A stretch of 64,000 nt of DNA from Warburgia ugandensis (taxonomy: Eukaryota > Streptophyta > Magnoliopsida > Canellales > Canellaceae), in the NCBI GenBank assembly GCA_035236585.1, contig CP141130.1, forward strand, positions 30,081,501-30,145,500. Reading direction: 5' to 3'. The notes beneath the pieces are model-generated. The model was given only the letters and a program-made list of their open reading frames with translations, was not told the DNA's origin and made no database searches. The first letter of the stretch is position 1, and every line of letters starts with the position of its first letter. The translations under genes were made by a program, and so were the position numbers. Shown here one piece after another: positions 24,250-36,445 of this stretch.

Positions 24250-25195
24250 ATTGATGATCAAAGGGTACTAGTCCAAGATGATGAGATCATGCAAAGGTGG
24301 GAAAGTTACATTCAAAATTTCTAAATGACAATTGCCCTGAGAATATAGGGATTGAAAGTACCATGAATCTAAATAACATTAGACATAATAGATACAATAG
24401 TAGGATTAGAATACTTGAAGTGAATGAGGCTTTGAATAAGATGAAATTAGGAAAGGTACTAGGGCTTGAAGGTATACCAATAGAGGTTTGGAAGCATGTG
24501 GGATATACTGGAGTAGTTTGGTTGACCAAGTTGTTTAATAAGATCATAAAATCAAAGAAAATGCTGCATGAATAGATGAAGAGCTTTATTATACCAATTT
24601 ATAAGATTAAAGGAGAAATATAGAGCTTCACTAATTATCAGGGGTTCAAACAAATGAGCAACACTATGAAACCTTTTGAAAGAGTGATTGAGAAGAGGCT
24701 GTGCGGCATGAGACAAGTGTATTAGAGAACTAGTTTGGTTTCATGCCTGGGAGGTCTACCATGGAAGCTATTTTGTTATTAAGACAATTAATAAAGAAAT
24801 ATAGGGAGAGGAGGAAGGACCTTCACGTGGTCTTTATTGACTTAGAGAAAGCTTATTATAAGGTCCCTAGAGAGTTAATATGGAGGATGTTGGGTGAGAA
24901 ATGGATTTCACAGGCGTATATAGACATAATTAAAGATATGTATGAGAGAGCAGTAACAAATGCTAAGACCATTAGTGGAGAGACTAGTGATTTTCCTATC
25001 ATTGTAGGATTGCACCAAGGATCGTCATTAAGCCCATTCTTTTTCACGTTGGTTATGGATTATTTAAGGAAACATCTACACGAGGAGATTCCATGGTGCA
25101 TGATATTTATAGATAATATAGTTTTAATTGATAAAATAAGGGAGGGTGTAAACACAACTCTAGATTTATGGAGAGAAGCATGAGAACCTAAAGGA
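24250..25195 (+). pseudogene. RTE LINE reverse transcriptase domain
   Basis: Recognisable RT stations in order are LNKMKLGKVLGLEGIPIEVW (RT0/1), IIPIYKIKGEI, FTNYQG, FERVIEKRL, FMPGRSTMEAI, VFIDLEKAYYKVPREL (motif A, catalytic Asp kept), GLHQGSSLSPFFFTLVMD (motif B) and WCMIFIDNIVLI at about 25,095-25,130. The last should be the F-A-D-D catalytic box, but here it reads F-I-D-N, so the enzyme would be inactive even without stops. The 146-codon open frame 24,743-25,183 is the best-preserved part. Frameshifts separate it from the upstream 24,297-24,575 frame. Confidence 0.9.
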
Positions 25196-25866
25196 AATAA
25201 AATTAGTTGAACTAAGATAGAGTATATGGAATGCAATTTTAGCAAGGAGTGGAGCACCGGTAAAGATTGACAATCCAAGAAGTCCCCGTAAAAGACCACG
25301 TTCAGTACTTAAGATCGATGATTCATGAGAGTAGAGAGATTGAGAGGGAGGTTACTTAGAGAATCTAAGCTGGTGGTAACAAATGGAGATGTGCATCTGG
25401 AGTTTATTGTGATTGGTAGGTACCACTCAAACTAAAAGGAAAACTCTATAGGATGGCTATAAGGCCAAACATGCTCTATGGATTAGACTGTTGAGCAGTT
25501 AAAGAACATCATGTTCATAGGACGAGCATAGTGAAATGAGGATGTGGAGATGGATGAGCGGCAAGACAAGAAAGAATGGAATTAGGAATGGAAACATTGG
25601 AGGAAACTTAAGGGTAGCACCCATAAGTAACAAGATGAGGGATATTAGACTTATATGGTTTGGACATGTCCAATGAAGACCAAAAGTGGCACTTGCTAGA
25701 AGGAGTGAGGTAATGCAAATAGAAGGTTCAAAAAGGGCAAGGGGAAGGCCTAAAAGAACATGGATAGAAGTAGTGAGAAAAGATTTGAAACTTTGGGACT
25801 AAATGAAGCCATGATCCTTAATAGAGTGGAAAGGAGGAATAAGATTCATGTGGTTGACCCTTTATT
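25196..25866 (+). pseudogene. RTE LINE ORF C-terminal region
   Basis: Continuation of the RTE polyprotein past the catalytic core: an IEYMECNFSK-like stretch, ESREIEREVT-like residues near 25,330, the GNKWRCAS region, an EHHVHRTS-like segment near 25,510, and GRPKRTWIEVVRKDLKL near 25,750. It ends at a VVDPLLG-type terminus before the 3' tail. It is collinear with 1,242-1,860, 25,897-26,678 and 35,600-35,970. Confidence 0.85.
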
Positions 25867-25896
25867 GGGATAAGGTCTTGATGATGATGATGATGA

Positions 25897-26678
25897 CAAT
25901 TTTGATTTATAAGACAACGGAGGGGAAAAACACAAAGCTAGAGTTGTGGAGAGAAGCTATTGAGTATAAAGGATTTAAAATTAGCTGAACTAATATAGAG
26001 TATATGGAGTGCAATTTTAGCAAGGAGAGGAGTGGGAGTGAAGCACCAGTAATGATTGATAACTGAGAATTCCTCCATAATGACCACTTTCAATACTTGG
26101 GGTAGATAGTTCATTGGAATGGAGAGATTGAGAAGGATGTTATCTAGAGAATCCAAGTGGGTTGGAACAAATGGAGATGGTCCTTTGAAGTTTTATGTGA
26201 TCGACAAGTGCTACTCAAATTGAAAGGAAAATTCTATAGGATGGTTGTAAGGCTGGCCATGCTCTCGGGATTAGTGTTGGGTAGTTAAGGAACAACATAT
26301 ACAAGGGATGAGTGTAGCTAAAATGTTGATGCTGAGATGGATGAGTGGCAAGTCAAGAAAGGCTAGAATTAGAAATAAAAACATTAGAGAAAACTTAGGG
26401 GAAATACCAATATGTAACAAGATGATGCAAGCTAGATGTAGATGGCTTGAAAATGTCTAATAGTAACAAAAAAGGGCACTAGTTAAGAATGAGTTGATCT
26501 AAGTCAATGGTTCTAAAAGGGCAAGGGAAAGGCCCACAAGGGCGTGGATAGAAGTGGTGAGAAAAGATTTTAAAAAATTTGGTCTAAATGAAGCCAAGAC
26601 ACTTGTTAGATGGGAAAGGAAGAATACGATTCATATATTCTCGACCTCTAATTTGGATAAGGCTTTGATGATCATGAT
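25897..26678 (+). mobile_element. Second, 5'-truncated RTE copy in tandem
   Basis: Starts directly after the (ATG)n tail of the first copy. It repeats the RTE ORF from the point equivalent to about 25,110 (AGAGTTGTGGAGAGAAGC matches the first copy's AGATTTATGGAGAGAAGC) to the 3' end and a short TTGATGATCATGAT tail. The encoded C-terminal region has many stops. The pair sits between one 20-bp target duplication (22,572 and 26,679), so the dimer is bounded as a single insertion. Confidence 0.85.
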
Positions 26679-26698
26679 TAGATAAGGAGGAACCCTAC
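26679..26698 (+). repeat. RTE target-site duplication, right
   Basis: Partner of 22,572-22,591, with 18 of 20 bases identical. Confidence 0.8.
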
Positions 26699-27323
26699 GA
26701 TCATGTCAAGGAATTCCCTAACATCTATGCTACATTCAAATACTGAAGCTTTTCTAATGACTCTATTAAGCTATTCCCCTTCTCTTCAAAGGATAAAGTG
26801 AAGGTGTTGTTAAATTCATTAGAAATAGGGTCTATTGCTACTTACAAGAAATTAGCCAAGAAATTTTGGAACAAACTTTTTTCCTATCCACAAGACCAAT
26901 GTCTTCCACAAAGAAATTATAAATTTTCTATAGAAAGATGGTGAGTATTTTTATGAATATAGGAAAAGGTGGAAGGACTTATTGCTTAAGTGTCCACACC
27001 ATATTTTTGAGAAAATGTCAACAAATACATTATTTTTCAAAGGTCTAACCCCATAGAACCAACAATAATTAATACCACTAGTGGTGGGACTATCACGATT
27101 AAGAGTGACATAATGGCATGGAACTTCTTGAAAACTTTATTTGAGAATTCCTAGCAATGGGAATATTTTGTTAGAATAGAAAGATTTCCATTGCCTCAAA
27201 GGAAAGTGTTATATATGAGAGGGGCCATTCCTAACCTCTATAACACAATAGAAATATTGATAGATAAGATGTATTTGGAACTCTTCTTACTAAATTAGGG
27301 GAAGTTGTATTGGTGAGATAATT
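26699..27323 (+). pseudogene. Host H gag, central part
   Basis: Reads DHVKEFPNIYATFKY, then LFPFSSKDKVKVLLNSLEIG (the usual Athila Gag motif LFPFSLKDKAKAWLNSL). Next are WNKLFSYPQDQ, a TTSGGTI segment (family: AASGGT) and a YMRGAIPNLYNTIEILIDKM stretch equivalent to RGGIYEV-x-K. This is the retrotransposon Gag core. Several stops are present. Element F is inserted directly after 27,323, and the zinc-finger part of the same gag follows at 49,161. Confidence 0.8.
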
Positions 27324-29865
27324 TGGTGTAGCTTTAATATTACTTACAAGCCCATAAATCAATATAGTAATTTGCATGCAAGAAAGGTTGATCTCACGAG
27401 GAATCTGCTAGAATTTTCAATTCATTAGAACTTATTTAAAATTTTCACCTTGGTCAAAGATAGTGTGTTTTGATTAAACTAGGAATTTAAATAATGTGGA
27501 ATTAGAACATGCACCAATTCAGAAACTACAACTAAAGGAAACTTTCAAAAAATAAAGATATTTAATGAAATTAGAATCTTTCCTAACTAACATGAATTAA
27601 ATAAAAGAAACTAATGTAAAACTAGTATGAACGAATTTAGGAAACTTACTAAAAATGAAAATTTCCTAAATTAACACTTTCCTATACCTAAAAATTTCTA
27701 AAACTAAATTAGAAACTTTCTAAACTAACCTAAGATGCAAAAAAATTAACTAAATACTACTAAATTAAGATTGAACAACTAAACACAGCAAGGCTTAAAA
27801 AGGAATTCCCTAAGTCCCATGCGCATAGTCCATGGGATGGTGCACATGGTTCTTGGGATAAAAATTGCTCAACATTTAACAAGTAAAAGAAAACTAACAT
27901 GCATTCCAATCAACGAGCATAATAAACAACCTAAAAAGCTAAATGAGTCCCTAAGGAATCAAGAAAATATGTTAAATAAGGTGCTAAAAACTAAGCACGA
28001 AGATTGAATGGAAAAAATCCAAATTTCAAGCACTTAAGAAACTCAAATCAAACCAAGCATGGAAAACAATTGAACTAGCACCTTTTATGCAAGATAACAA
28101 CCAAGATCTAAAATAATTTGATATTGGAAATAAACAATAACAATAATCCTAATTAACTTCACTGATTAAACAACATATTGCATCCAAAATAGTGAGCGTA
28201 ACACATATATGGAAATATGGAAATTGTGCACTAGTCAAGCTCCTAAAACTTGATTCATATCAAATTAAAAATACAATACAATGCTCTCAAACTAAACTAA
28301 GATGACATGTAATTGAAACCCCAAATAGAATTAGAGAATAGATAACTAGAATGATGGGACTAGTTAAGGCAAAAGACACCTAGATCTAGTTCCAAAATCA
28401 AGTAAAAATGTAGAAATCAAGGAAGGGAAGCAAGGATTGAAACTACCTTTTCTCTTGGCTATCACTACTAGAGAAGGAATAACTTGATCTTGAGAGATTA
28501 AGGAAGAAAAACTATTAAGATGGAGCAAATATTTAAGGGAAAACAAGGAGGATTTGTGCATGTGAAACTAGAACAACAAAACAAGGAGAAAACTAATTAT
28601 GAAAGCAATGCATTGAATTCAAATTACTAATCTAGAGTTGAAGTACAAAATGAAAATAAAATACCAAAAAGAAATCCCAATTCCAAAGCTCCAAGAATCA
28701 TGAAGCAAAAGTGCAAACTTTCACCAAACCTCTACTTGGAAAAAAGTGGAATCCTTGGAGCTTTATAGATGGCTGGGTTTACAATTGAATGGAGCCTATT
28801 CTATGAAAGGAAAGTGGATCTAGATCTAAGGTTTCAATGAGGAAAGTTAGGTGGAAGAATGAGGCAAGCAAGGTGACATGGTGGCTACTATCTTTAGAAG
28901 GGGGGAGGCGCCACTTTTCTAGGAAGGTGGCATGGTGCTCCTTCCCTTCTAAGTGGATGGTGTTTGTTATTGGAAAAGAGAGAGAAATGGAAAGAATAAA
29001 AGATAGGAAAGACGGGAAATTATCTAGGGTTTGAGGTGTTTTGAGTGTGAACTAGAGTTGGGAGTTTCCCATTTAGGAGACCTCCTAAGGTGACAACCAA
29101 TCAAGGGGGAGGAATCACATTTTAGGAAGTGTGCCTCTCTCCTTAAACAAAAATCTTAGAACTCTAATTGTAGTGGGGAAAAAGATGGAAAATTGAAATG
29201 GAAAATGGGGTTTTGTCTCTTGATTGGTACACCTATGCATGATCATCTTACTAAATACAAATTTTCCTCAAAACCTTCTAATTATCGTTTGAAAATCATG
29301 TTTTTAATATTGGATAATTGCTTGAATTGATTCTCTGATCATGTGACTCATTCCTTGCTAGCTTGAGTGGCTAACTCCCTTGGATTCAAAGCTTGAATGG
29401 CTTGACTTCTTTAAGTTTCCTTGTTAGACTAGAAATTCTCATGCAAAAGCAGTGGAAATTGCATAGTTTGTGTATGCGCTTCTTCCAGTCGCCTTTGATG
29501 TTTCCAATTGCTTTCTTTTCTTGTCGTAGGATGATCTTGACTATTGATTTAACTTGGAGATGTTGAAATTTAGGCCTTGATTTGATTTTTTGTCTTCAAT
29601 TCTCATCTTGATCAATCTCTCCTATTGGATCATCATCTTCGTTCCTACAAAAAAGTAAAAACCTTAATTAATTCTTAGAAAATTATGATGATTCACATAC
29701 TTGCTTTGGATTAGCTCCTGAACTTACATTATATTAAACTTTTGAATTATTACGTCAAAAATGCATGTGATGTATTTTTGGAAAAACCCTAAAAATATCA
29801 CTAGAATTTATAACACATGGGCTACTAATGGGTACTTTTTTTTTTACAAAATTGAACACTTATCA
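27324..29865 (-). repeat. Element F 3' LTR
   Basis: On the minus strand it begins TGATAAGTGTTCAATTTTG and ends AAGCTACACCA. It pairs with 46,652-49,160 over almost its whole length, with many mismatches and an extra segment near 27,820-28,060. A TATA-like motif is present at 28,762-28,767. Confidence 0.85.
28760..28768 (-). promoter_or_regulatory. TATA-like box, F 3' LTR
   Basis: CATCTATAAAGCTCC on the minus strand, at the same place as in the 5' LTR (47,965-47,973). It is the likely LTR promoter core. Confidence 0.5.
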
Positions 29866-31439
29866 CATGCTCCAACCAACATTTTGCTAGTCCTAAGAAA
29901 AACATGCAAAAAATCATGAAGACAAAATGGTTTCCATTTTTGTAGGTACTAAGATTGCATTTTACATATGCAATAAGCCCTTAAACCCCTTGGTTACCTC
30001 TAGTGGACAAGTTAAGTCTTGTGAGGGTTTGTTGTGAATATACTCACAAAATTTCATAAGGCTAAGTTTTTTATTTTATCTCAGAGAATTATCATCCATT
30101 AGCACTCTACTGACCTAAACAGCTTAATAATGATGAATGGAAAATTCTGCAAATCACCCATTTACTAAAGCCATCTTATTCTAGTTTCATCTTAGAGTGC
30201 ATGTATATGTATATAGGCTGCATAAGTCAGGAGTTCTTAATACAAATGCTTATTGCTCTATTGGAAAGATGTCTTGACCTCAAATTCTTACAAGTATATA
30301 CTTAGAAATAAATCCCTTAGAGAAAGTGGTCAAACAAAATTCATTCAACATGTGACTGAATCCAATAATCTGATGGTTCACATAGTTTCTTTTAAGAGTA
30401 GATAAGACAAAGGAATTATGATCCCTAAGAATAGATTCCATTGCCAAGACTAGCAAGGTTATTTCACTTTAATTCTTGCTTATTTAGATCTTATTTAAGG
30501 CTATCTTCCATCTTAAGATTAGTAGGTCTTTAGATTGGACAAAATGTAGGCGTAGGATAGGTTCTAAAAAGAAAGGATAAAGTGATTCAAATGTTCAAAT
30601 CTGAGTAGAAACTATTCTATAAATGTTAAACAACTTTTTTCTATTGAATACACTCAAGTGAATAACTTTTCTAGTTTTTTCTTTTGCTTCACTTTTCTTT
30701 TTCTTGATATTTTATTTCTCTTTTCCTTGTATTTTTGAGAATGAATATTTTTCTTTGTGCTTTTGATATTTTTCATTTCTTTCACTTTTTTCCTTTTTCT
30801 AAACTTTTGTTATCGTCCCTACACATTTTTGAATGGTACATAATGAATATTCTTATTGGGGTTTCTTTGAGTTAGGGTAATGGGTACCAATTTGCGCAAA
30901 GGGTTTAACTAGTGGTATAATATACTAGGTAAGCTCTATATCTTTAGACTAAAACAAGGAAGACCTATATCATTTTTTTAGGTTTCTTAAAACCTATGCG
31001 AGTTAATAAATATTTAGGAAAGAAAGTTAGTACTCCTTTTAGTTTTTGACATTTTGACCAAAACAAAGATACTGGGATCTCTCAAAGTAATGTTAGCTAA
31101 AGAAAATAAGAAATTATTTATAACCTTACAAAGATGATATTCTCTAATACTCACAGGATATATAGGTCTCTACTGATTTTCCTCAAGGGTCTTTAAGTCA
31201 TAACCATCTAATTATCTAGACTATGTACTTTTTGTAAGTGGGTTCCATGATTTAACTTGGACATGAATAAGATGCAAAATTAACCAATGCATTTCTATTA
31301 AGAAGTCAAGCTAGAAGAAATAATAAGATTTTGACAATCCAATTCTCATCATAGTAAAGGAACTTTGACCTAAAATCTTGGGAAAACTTAGACTTTTTAA
31401 AAAAAGAAAACTACGAAATCTCATGCATATCTACACCTC
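29866..31439 (-). other. Element F 3' non-coding region
   Basis: A stretch of 1.6 kb without coding signal between the end of integrase and the 3' LTR, with pyrimidine-rich runs on the plus strand at 30,650-30,800. Athila-type elements usually carry a long non-coding region here. The polypurine tract expected just before the LTR is weak (GGTTGGAGCATG on the minus strand at 29,866-29,877). Confidence 0.55.
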
Positions 31440-32340
31440 CAACCTGTTTACTTGAACTAAACATTGTCCTCAATGTTTAAAAACATTGGGCTCCTATGTG
31501 ATAAATGGGTAAAGCAAAATAACGAGACTCTCTAAAAACCCTAGGTTTCCTCCTAGTGAATGCTTAGTTTAACGTCTTCTGCTAGGCATTCAATGCCAGG
31601 ATGAATTCAATTTTAATGAAGAATGCTTATCTTATGATTGATGTAGGTGTCATGGGACATGTAAGGTGAGTCTTGGTACATAGGTTTCTTGAATAATATC
31701 TCCTTTATTTTTGGGTTGACCAACTCTATTTAGGGTTTCAACCTTTGCCCACTAACTTCAGAAATCTCACTATCCATTTTTATCTCTTTGGTCCCATGAG
31801 GGTAAACAATACGTACTATGTAGGGTCTAATTCATCGAGATCGAAGTTCTCCAGGGAATAAATGCAATCTAGAATTATACAAATGGACCTTTTGTCCTAG
31901 CATAAAGGACTTTTTGTAGTATGTGTCTGTCATGATTACTCTTCATGCAATCTTTGTATTGCGTGGTTGACTCATATGCATCTTTCCTAAGCTCATCCAA
32001 CTCATTGAGTTAGAGCTTCATATAGTTTCCAATAGTATCTAAGTCAAAATTGAGCTTTTTAATGGCCCAATATGCTTTATGCTTAAGGTCTACTGGGAGG
32101 TGGCAAACCTTTCCATAGACTAGTTGGCAAGGCTTCCTATGGGGATCTTAAAGCATCACTAAGTCTTAAAGACTAGTCTTTCCTATTTGGATTGACTATC
32201 TTTTTCAAAATTTGCTTTATCTTCCTATTAGACACCTTTACCTATCCATTAGTTTGAGAATGATAAGGAGTACCAATTTTGTGGGTAACGATATACTTCT
32301 TCATTAGATTCTCCAATACCCTATTATAATAATGTTTACC
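31440..32340 (-). pseudogene. Element F integrase, core end and C-terminal part
   Basis: Minus-strand translation from 32,340 gives YHSQTNG (family YHPQTSGQ), KVSNRKIKQILKKIVNPNRKDW-like residues with one stop, then an LRLSDAL segment and SPYRLVYGK-equivalent residues. It continues past KRSICIILD- and LENF-type C-terminal residues. The stretch ends with the CATTGAGGACAATGT sequence (near 31,470) that commonly follows integrase in Athila elements. Together with 34,923-35,480 it makes up the catalytic core that joins retroelement cDNA to host DNA. The two halves are separated by LTR unit E. Many stops are present. Confidence 0.8.
32336..32340 (+). repeat. 5-bp TSD of LTR unit E (left)
   Basis: TTACC, identical to 34,923-34,927. 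Confidence 0.9.
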
Positions 32341-32768
32341 TGTAATGACTCTAATTTTGTAATATTAAAATCCCAAGTTAGCAATGAAAAGTTTAGTTTT
32401 TGAAGATAAGGGCATTTTGTTCATTTCACTATTCACCTTGACTGAACCCAGAAATTTGGACCTAAAAATGGTACCATTAGGGGTGTCTCGGAAAAAGGAA
32501 TCCAACAAGACCAAAATTACCCAAAACGGAGTTAAAATGAGCAAGTTATGGCCCTTTGAAGTTCAGGGGCAAAAATATAATTTTTATTGAAAAACGGATT
32601 TAGCCTGCAAAACACAGGGGCCCGTTTTGATACGGGCACCCTTCATCTTCAACCTCCTAGAGGGTTCTAGAACAGCGGTGATTGGAGGAGAAATCACCGC
32701 CATTCTAGAGGTTTCTCCACCGCCATTCAAGGGCGGTGAGAGCCCCCTCCAGAACCCTCTTATAGCTC

Positions 32769-32776
32769 TATAAATA
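32769..32776 (+). promoter_or_regulatory. TATA box of LTR unit E
   Basis: TATAAATA inside the palindromic context GAGCTCTATAAATAGAGCTC-like (32,765-32,782), about 430 bp from the LTR start. Confidence 0.75.
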
Positions 32777-33195
32777 GAGCTCTTGGGCACCTCTAATGGC
32801 AGCCCAAAAGCTTGAGGAAAACCCATTTTGGAGAAGCAACCAAGAGGAGAAACGAGGAGAAAAACCCAGCAATGAGCTAGGTATGCCCAAGATCCCTCAA
32901 AACCCGTCTTCACAGTAGTCCTAGGCTCAGTTTTCCTAAGTTTTTGTATGAAAAATCATGCAAAATAGAGCCCTGGAGAGTCACCAAGGACCCAGGGACG
33001 ATCCCTGGGCCGCACTGGTTCGACAGGGTCAAACCAAGGTGTCCTGAGGACGCCCCGGTGCCCCAACGAGTAGAACGTTCCAAACGGAACGTAATGCATC
33101 GACCGCATTTGAGAAAAACCAAATGGGCACGTCCGTGGACGCGCCCGCCAAAGGAAGAGATGGAAGAAAAATCCGGCGCGTCTGCAGACATGCCC

Positions 33196-33320
33196 GCTGG
33201 GGCATGTTGTTGACGCACAGCGTGCTAGCGATCCAGGATTTTCGCTTCTTAAGAACAGCTGGGGTGCATGCCGTTGACGCGCAGTGTGTTAGCATTTCGC
33301 ATTTCACTCTTAAAGGCCTT
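33196..33320 (+). repeat. GC-rich 62-bp tandem repeat in LTR unit E
   Basis: Two diverged units start GCTGGGG at 33,196 and 33,258. Both contain GTTGACGC, CAG and GTG and continue through TTAGC- or CTAGC-type words. This part is far more GC-rich than its surroundings. Confidence 0.7.
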
Positions 33321-34922
33321 GTGTACACCTGATACTAAAAAGCTTATAACATGAGATCTAGAGCTCCGATTGAGGTGCCGCAAAAGGCGTTGTGTCCATG
33401 TTGACAACTCAGACAGACCCAAGCTATAAAATCCCTGATCAAGGCCCAATCAAAGGTGGACATGACCCTTAGAATAGGATGGTGGCGCGTGGCCGACATC
33501 CATAGGCATAGGGATGGACCCTTAATGCCTAAGTAATAAGATCAACTACTCTAAAACCCATAAAAGATAGGTCAAACTAACCTTGATTCCCCAAACCATG
33601 TTCAGGAGCGTACGAGGACAAAGGGGTTAGTGCGACCTAGCCAAGTAGGTGCTCTATTGCTACTAGAATTTTTAAAAGAACCATGATTGTTTTGAGAATA
33701 CATGTTTTAAGTATATGACATTGTTTAGCATGACTTAATTCAGCATACATGTGATAAATTCTTTATGCATAGACATGTTTTGTAAATGATTGCATATACA
33801 TTATGCATAGATATGTTTTGCAAATAATTGCATACATTGCATGATTTGTGAGCATTAAGTTCTTGTAAAAAATTGTACGTCCTTGAGGGTTACCAAAAGA
33901 CGCTGGAGAGCCAAGGGCCAGGCAGTTGTGAGGAACCCGAAGAGGACAGGTTTTGAAAAAAGAGAGGTTTTCACTTGTTTGATTTTATTATGATTTGGGC
34001 TGATAAGCTCGTGGGCGCTATGCCGAGAGGTTTGGGTTGGCCTCCAGCCTCTACCACTATTAGGTGGATGGGTACCACGCCCAAAAAGGGCAATGTCCCT
34101 AAGTCGACTGCATGTGGTACAGGGGGCTACCACTGGTGTCACGGCACTGGGTTGACGTGTCATAGGCCCTGTTGAGGCTATGACCAAGTGTCCTCACGTA
34201 CCGGGGGACCACACGGCTAGGAGGTCGTGGGCATAGTTGGACCCTATGATTTTGTGGACTTATTTGCATTGCATATAGCATGATATGAGGTTGGTCGACC
34301 ATACCATACTAGATATCCATGAGTTGGATTCAATGAAGCATCTTATGCATATCATAATGTTATGATATATATATATGTATATGATACTTTCGATTTGGAT
34401 TATGTCATCCTTTAAGTCGTTAGTATTTCAGTTTGACAATGGATTTTAATATCGATATTGAACTTGAGTATTCAAACATGCACATGTTTTGAAAGAGCAT
34501 ATGATTTTAAAACATCTCATGCATTATAAAACTAATAGTGATGGACTCCTACTGAGTATAGTATATACTCACCTAATCCTCAACATTTTTCAGACACAAA
34601 GTAAACACTTAAGAGCAAGGAATGGTTGTGGAAAAAGACAACTAGACTAAGTGCAAGTAAGTAAACCCCTACCTTATCTTTCAATGTTGCTTGATTATAG
34701 TTACTCTTTAATAGCTGAGGCTACAACTAACACTTTCTTGGGAATAATGTTGTTTTAACACTTTGCCATGGCTAGATAATTTGAGAATGTGTTTTGACAC
34801 TCGGGGTTTTTATGAAAGATTGTTTTCCAAAACAAAAAGATTTTCATGCATTTCATACTTATAAAACAAGAGATCTCGCCTTTTTATCAAAATTGCATCA
34901 TATAAAAACTCGGGTCGTCACA

Positions 34923-34927
34923 TTACC
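34923..34927 (+). repeat. 5-bp TSD of LTR unit E (right)
   Basis: TTACC, exact match to 32,336-32,340. Confidence 0.9.
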
Positions 34928-35480
34928 CCAACTAGTAATTATGGTCTTAGGAGTAGCAAAGTGTAAAAATATATTTTCTTTTAAAACTTGACCACTAGCC
35001 TGTGGTCATTGATCTTGCATGGTATAGCTTCTACGCATTTAGACACCTAGTCCACTCTCACAAGGATGTACAGGTAACCAAAAGAGTTAGGAAAGGATCC
35101 CATAAAATCAATGCCCTAGACATTAAAAGACTTCATGTTAAAAATGGGGTTTAAGGGCATCGTATTTCTTTTTCCTACACTCTATAATTGTTGCATGTTA
35201 TGCAATAAGCATGTGAATCCTTGAAAATGGTAGGCCAATAAAAACCACACTAGAAAATCTTTGCTACTATCTTTCTAGAACTAAAATGGTTCCTACATAC
35301 ATGGTCATGACAAAAGGAAATAATCTTATGATGGTCAATATCTTGTACACATCTCCAAATGACTTGATTAGGATAGTACCTAAACAAGTATAGATCATCC
35401 CAAGTAAAGTGTTTAACCTTAGTAATGAATCTTTTCCTATCTTGTTTAGACCAATGGCTAGCCATTTGGTGAGTGACAAG
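34923..35480 (-). pseudogene. Element F integrase, zinc finger and core start
   Basis: Minus-strand reading order: LVTHQMASHWSKQDRKRF, a KHFTWDDLYLFRYYPNQVI stretch, then the HHCC zinc region RCVQDIDHHKI with FCHDHVCRNHFSSRK. Next come GFYWPTIFKDSHAYCITCNN (the last zinc Cys of the usual C-D-R-C is replaced, reading C-N-N-Y), then GIDFMGSFPNSFGYLYILV with the first catalytic Asp. The fragment stops at KENIF-x-x-FATPKTII, close to the second catalytic Asp, where unit E is inserted. Stops are present between the blocks. The frame 35,267-35,656 that reads into the trinucleotide repeat is an artefact. Confidence 0.85.
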
Positions 35481-35970
<490 letters not shown>

Positions 35971-36445
35971 GGCAGCTGGGAAATATGCAACAATTGTTCA
36001 TATAGAAATCTCAATTATAGACACATTCTCACTAGTCAACTATACAACTAGCATGGACAAGTGGTTTGCTACAACATTTTTGAAACTTTTTTTTTTTTTT
36101 TATCTTGAATTTCTAAATCAAACTCTTGTAGTAATAGTATCCATCAGATCAACCTAAGTTTTGCTTCGTTCTTTGAAAGAAGATATTTTACAGCTACATG
36201 GTCTGAATAGACAATAACCTTAGATCCTAAAAAGTAAGATCTAAATTTATCCAATGCAAATACAAATACCAATAACTCTTTTTCTATAGTAGAATAATTG
36301 AGTTGGGTGTTGTTGAGTGTTTTGTTTAGCATAGTACATCACATGGGGGAGTTTGTCAATACACTACCCCGAAACAAGCTCGATGGCGGTAGTCTGAAGC
36401 ATCACACATTTTTTTCAAATAGTGTAGTCCAATCTGGAGGTTGAA
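35971..36445 (-). pseudogene. Element F RNase H and integrase linker
   Basis: Minus-strand reading: PPDWTTLFEK (connection), then the RNase H stretch [52 protein letters not shown], and WILLLQEFDLEIQDKK near 36,100. Then comes EQLLHISQLP just before the RTE fragment. The EKELL Glu and the SDH Asp are two acidic residues of the RNase H site and are preserved. The first acidic site (family MCDAS) is damaged. RNase H degrades the RNA of the RNA:DNA hybrid during reverse transcription. Stops at several places. Confidence 0.85.

Larger units (their letters stand above)
22592..25896 (+). mobile_element. Near full-length RTE-type LINE
   Basis: Plant RTE-clade non-LTR retrotransposon of about 3.3 kb. 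It has a 5' region with 69-bp tandem repeats (22,801-22,990), an apurinic endonuclease domain, a reverse transcriptase, an RTE C-terminal region and a 3' tail of about five ATG repeats at 25,880-25,896. It has many stops and a damaged RT active site. It is inserted in the gag gene of host H and followed head-to-tail by a second, truncated copy. Confidence 0.9.
32341..34922 (+). mobile_element. LTR unit E, 2.58 kb, single LTR
   Basis: Starts TGTAATGACTCTAATTTTG and ends CTCGGGTCGTCACA, with a perfect 5-bp duplication TTACC. It is inserted in the integrase core of element F, whose reading resumes on each side. A TATA box at 32,769 gives the sense strand. The interior has a GC-rich block (33,000-33,500) with a 62-bp tandem repeat. 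Termini and some internal blocks resemble units A-D, but it is about half their length. There is no coding capacity: many short overlapping frames on both strands at 32,900-34,300 are composition artefacts. Best explained as a solo LTR. Confidence 0.88.

Noticed and set aside
23028-25299. Minus-strand frames of 60-130 codons
   Set aside because: Shadows of the RTE endonuclease and RT on the plus strand.
32584-34302. Cluster of 60-110 codon frames on both strands in LTR unit E
   Set aside because: They overlap each other in several frames and result from the locally high GC content with few stop codons. No family motif.
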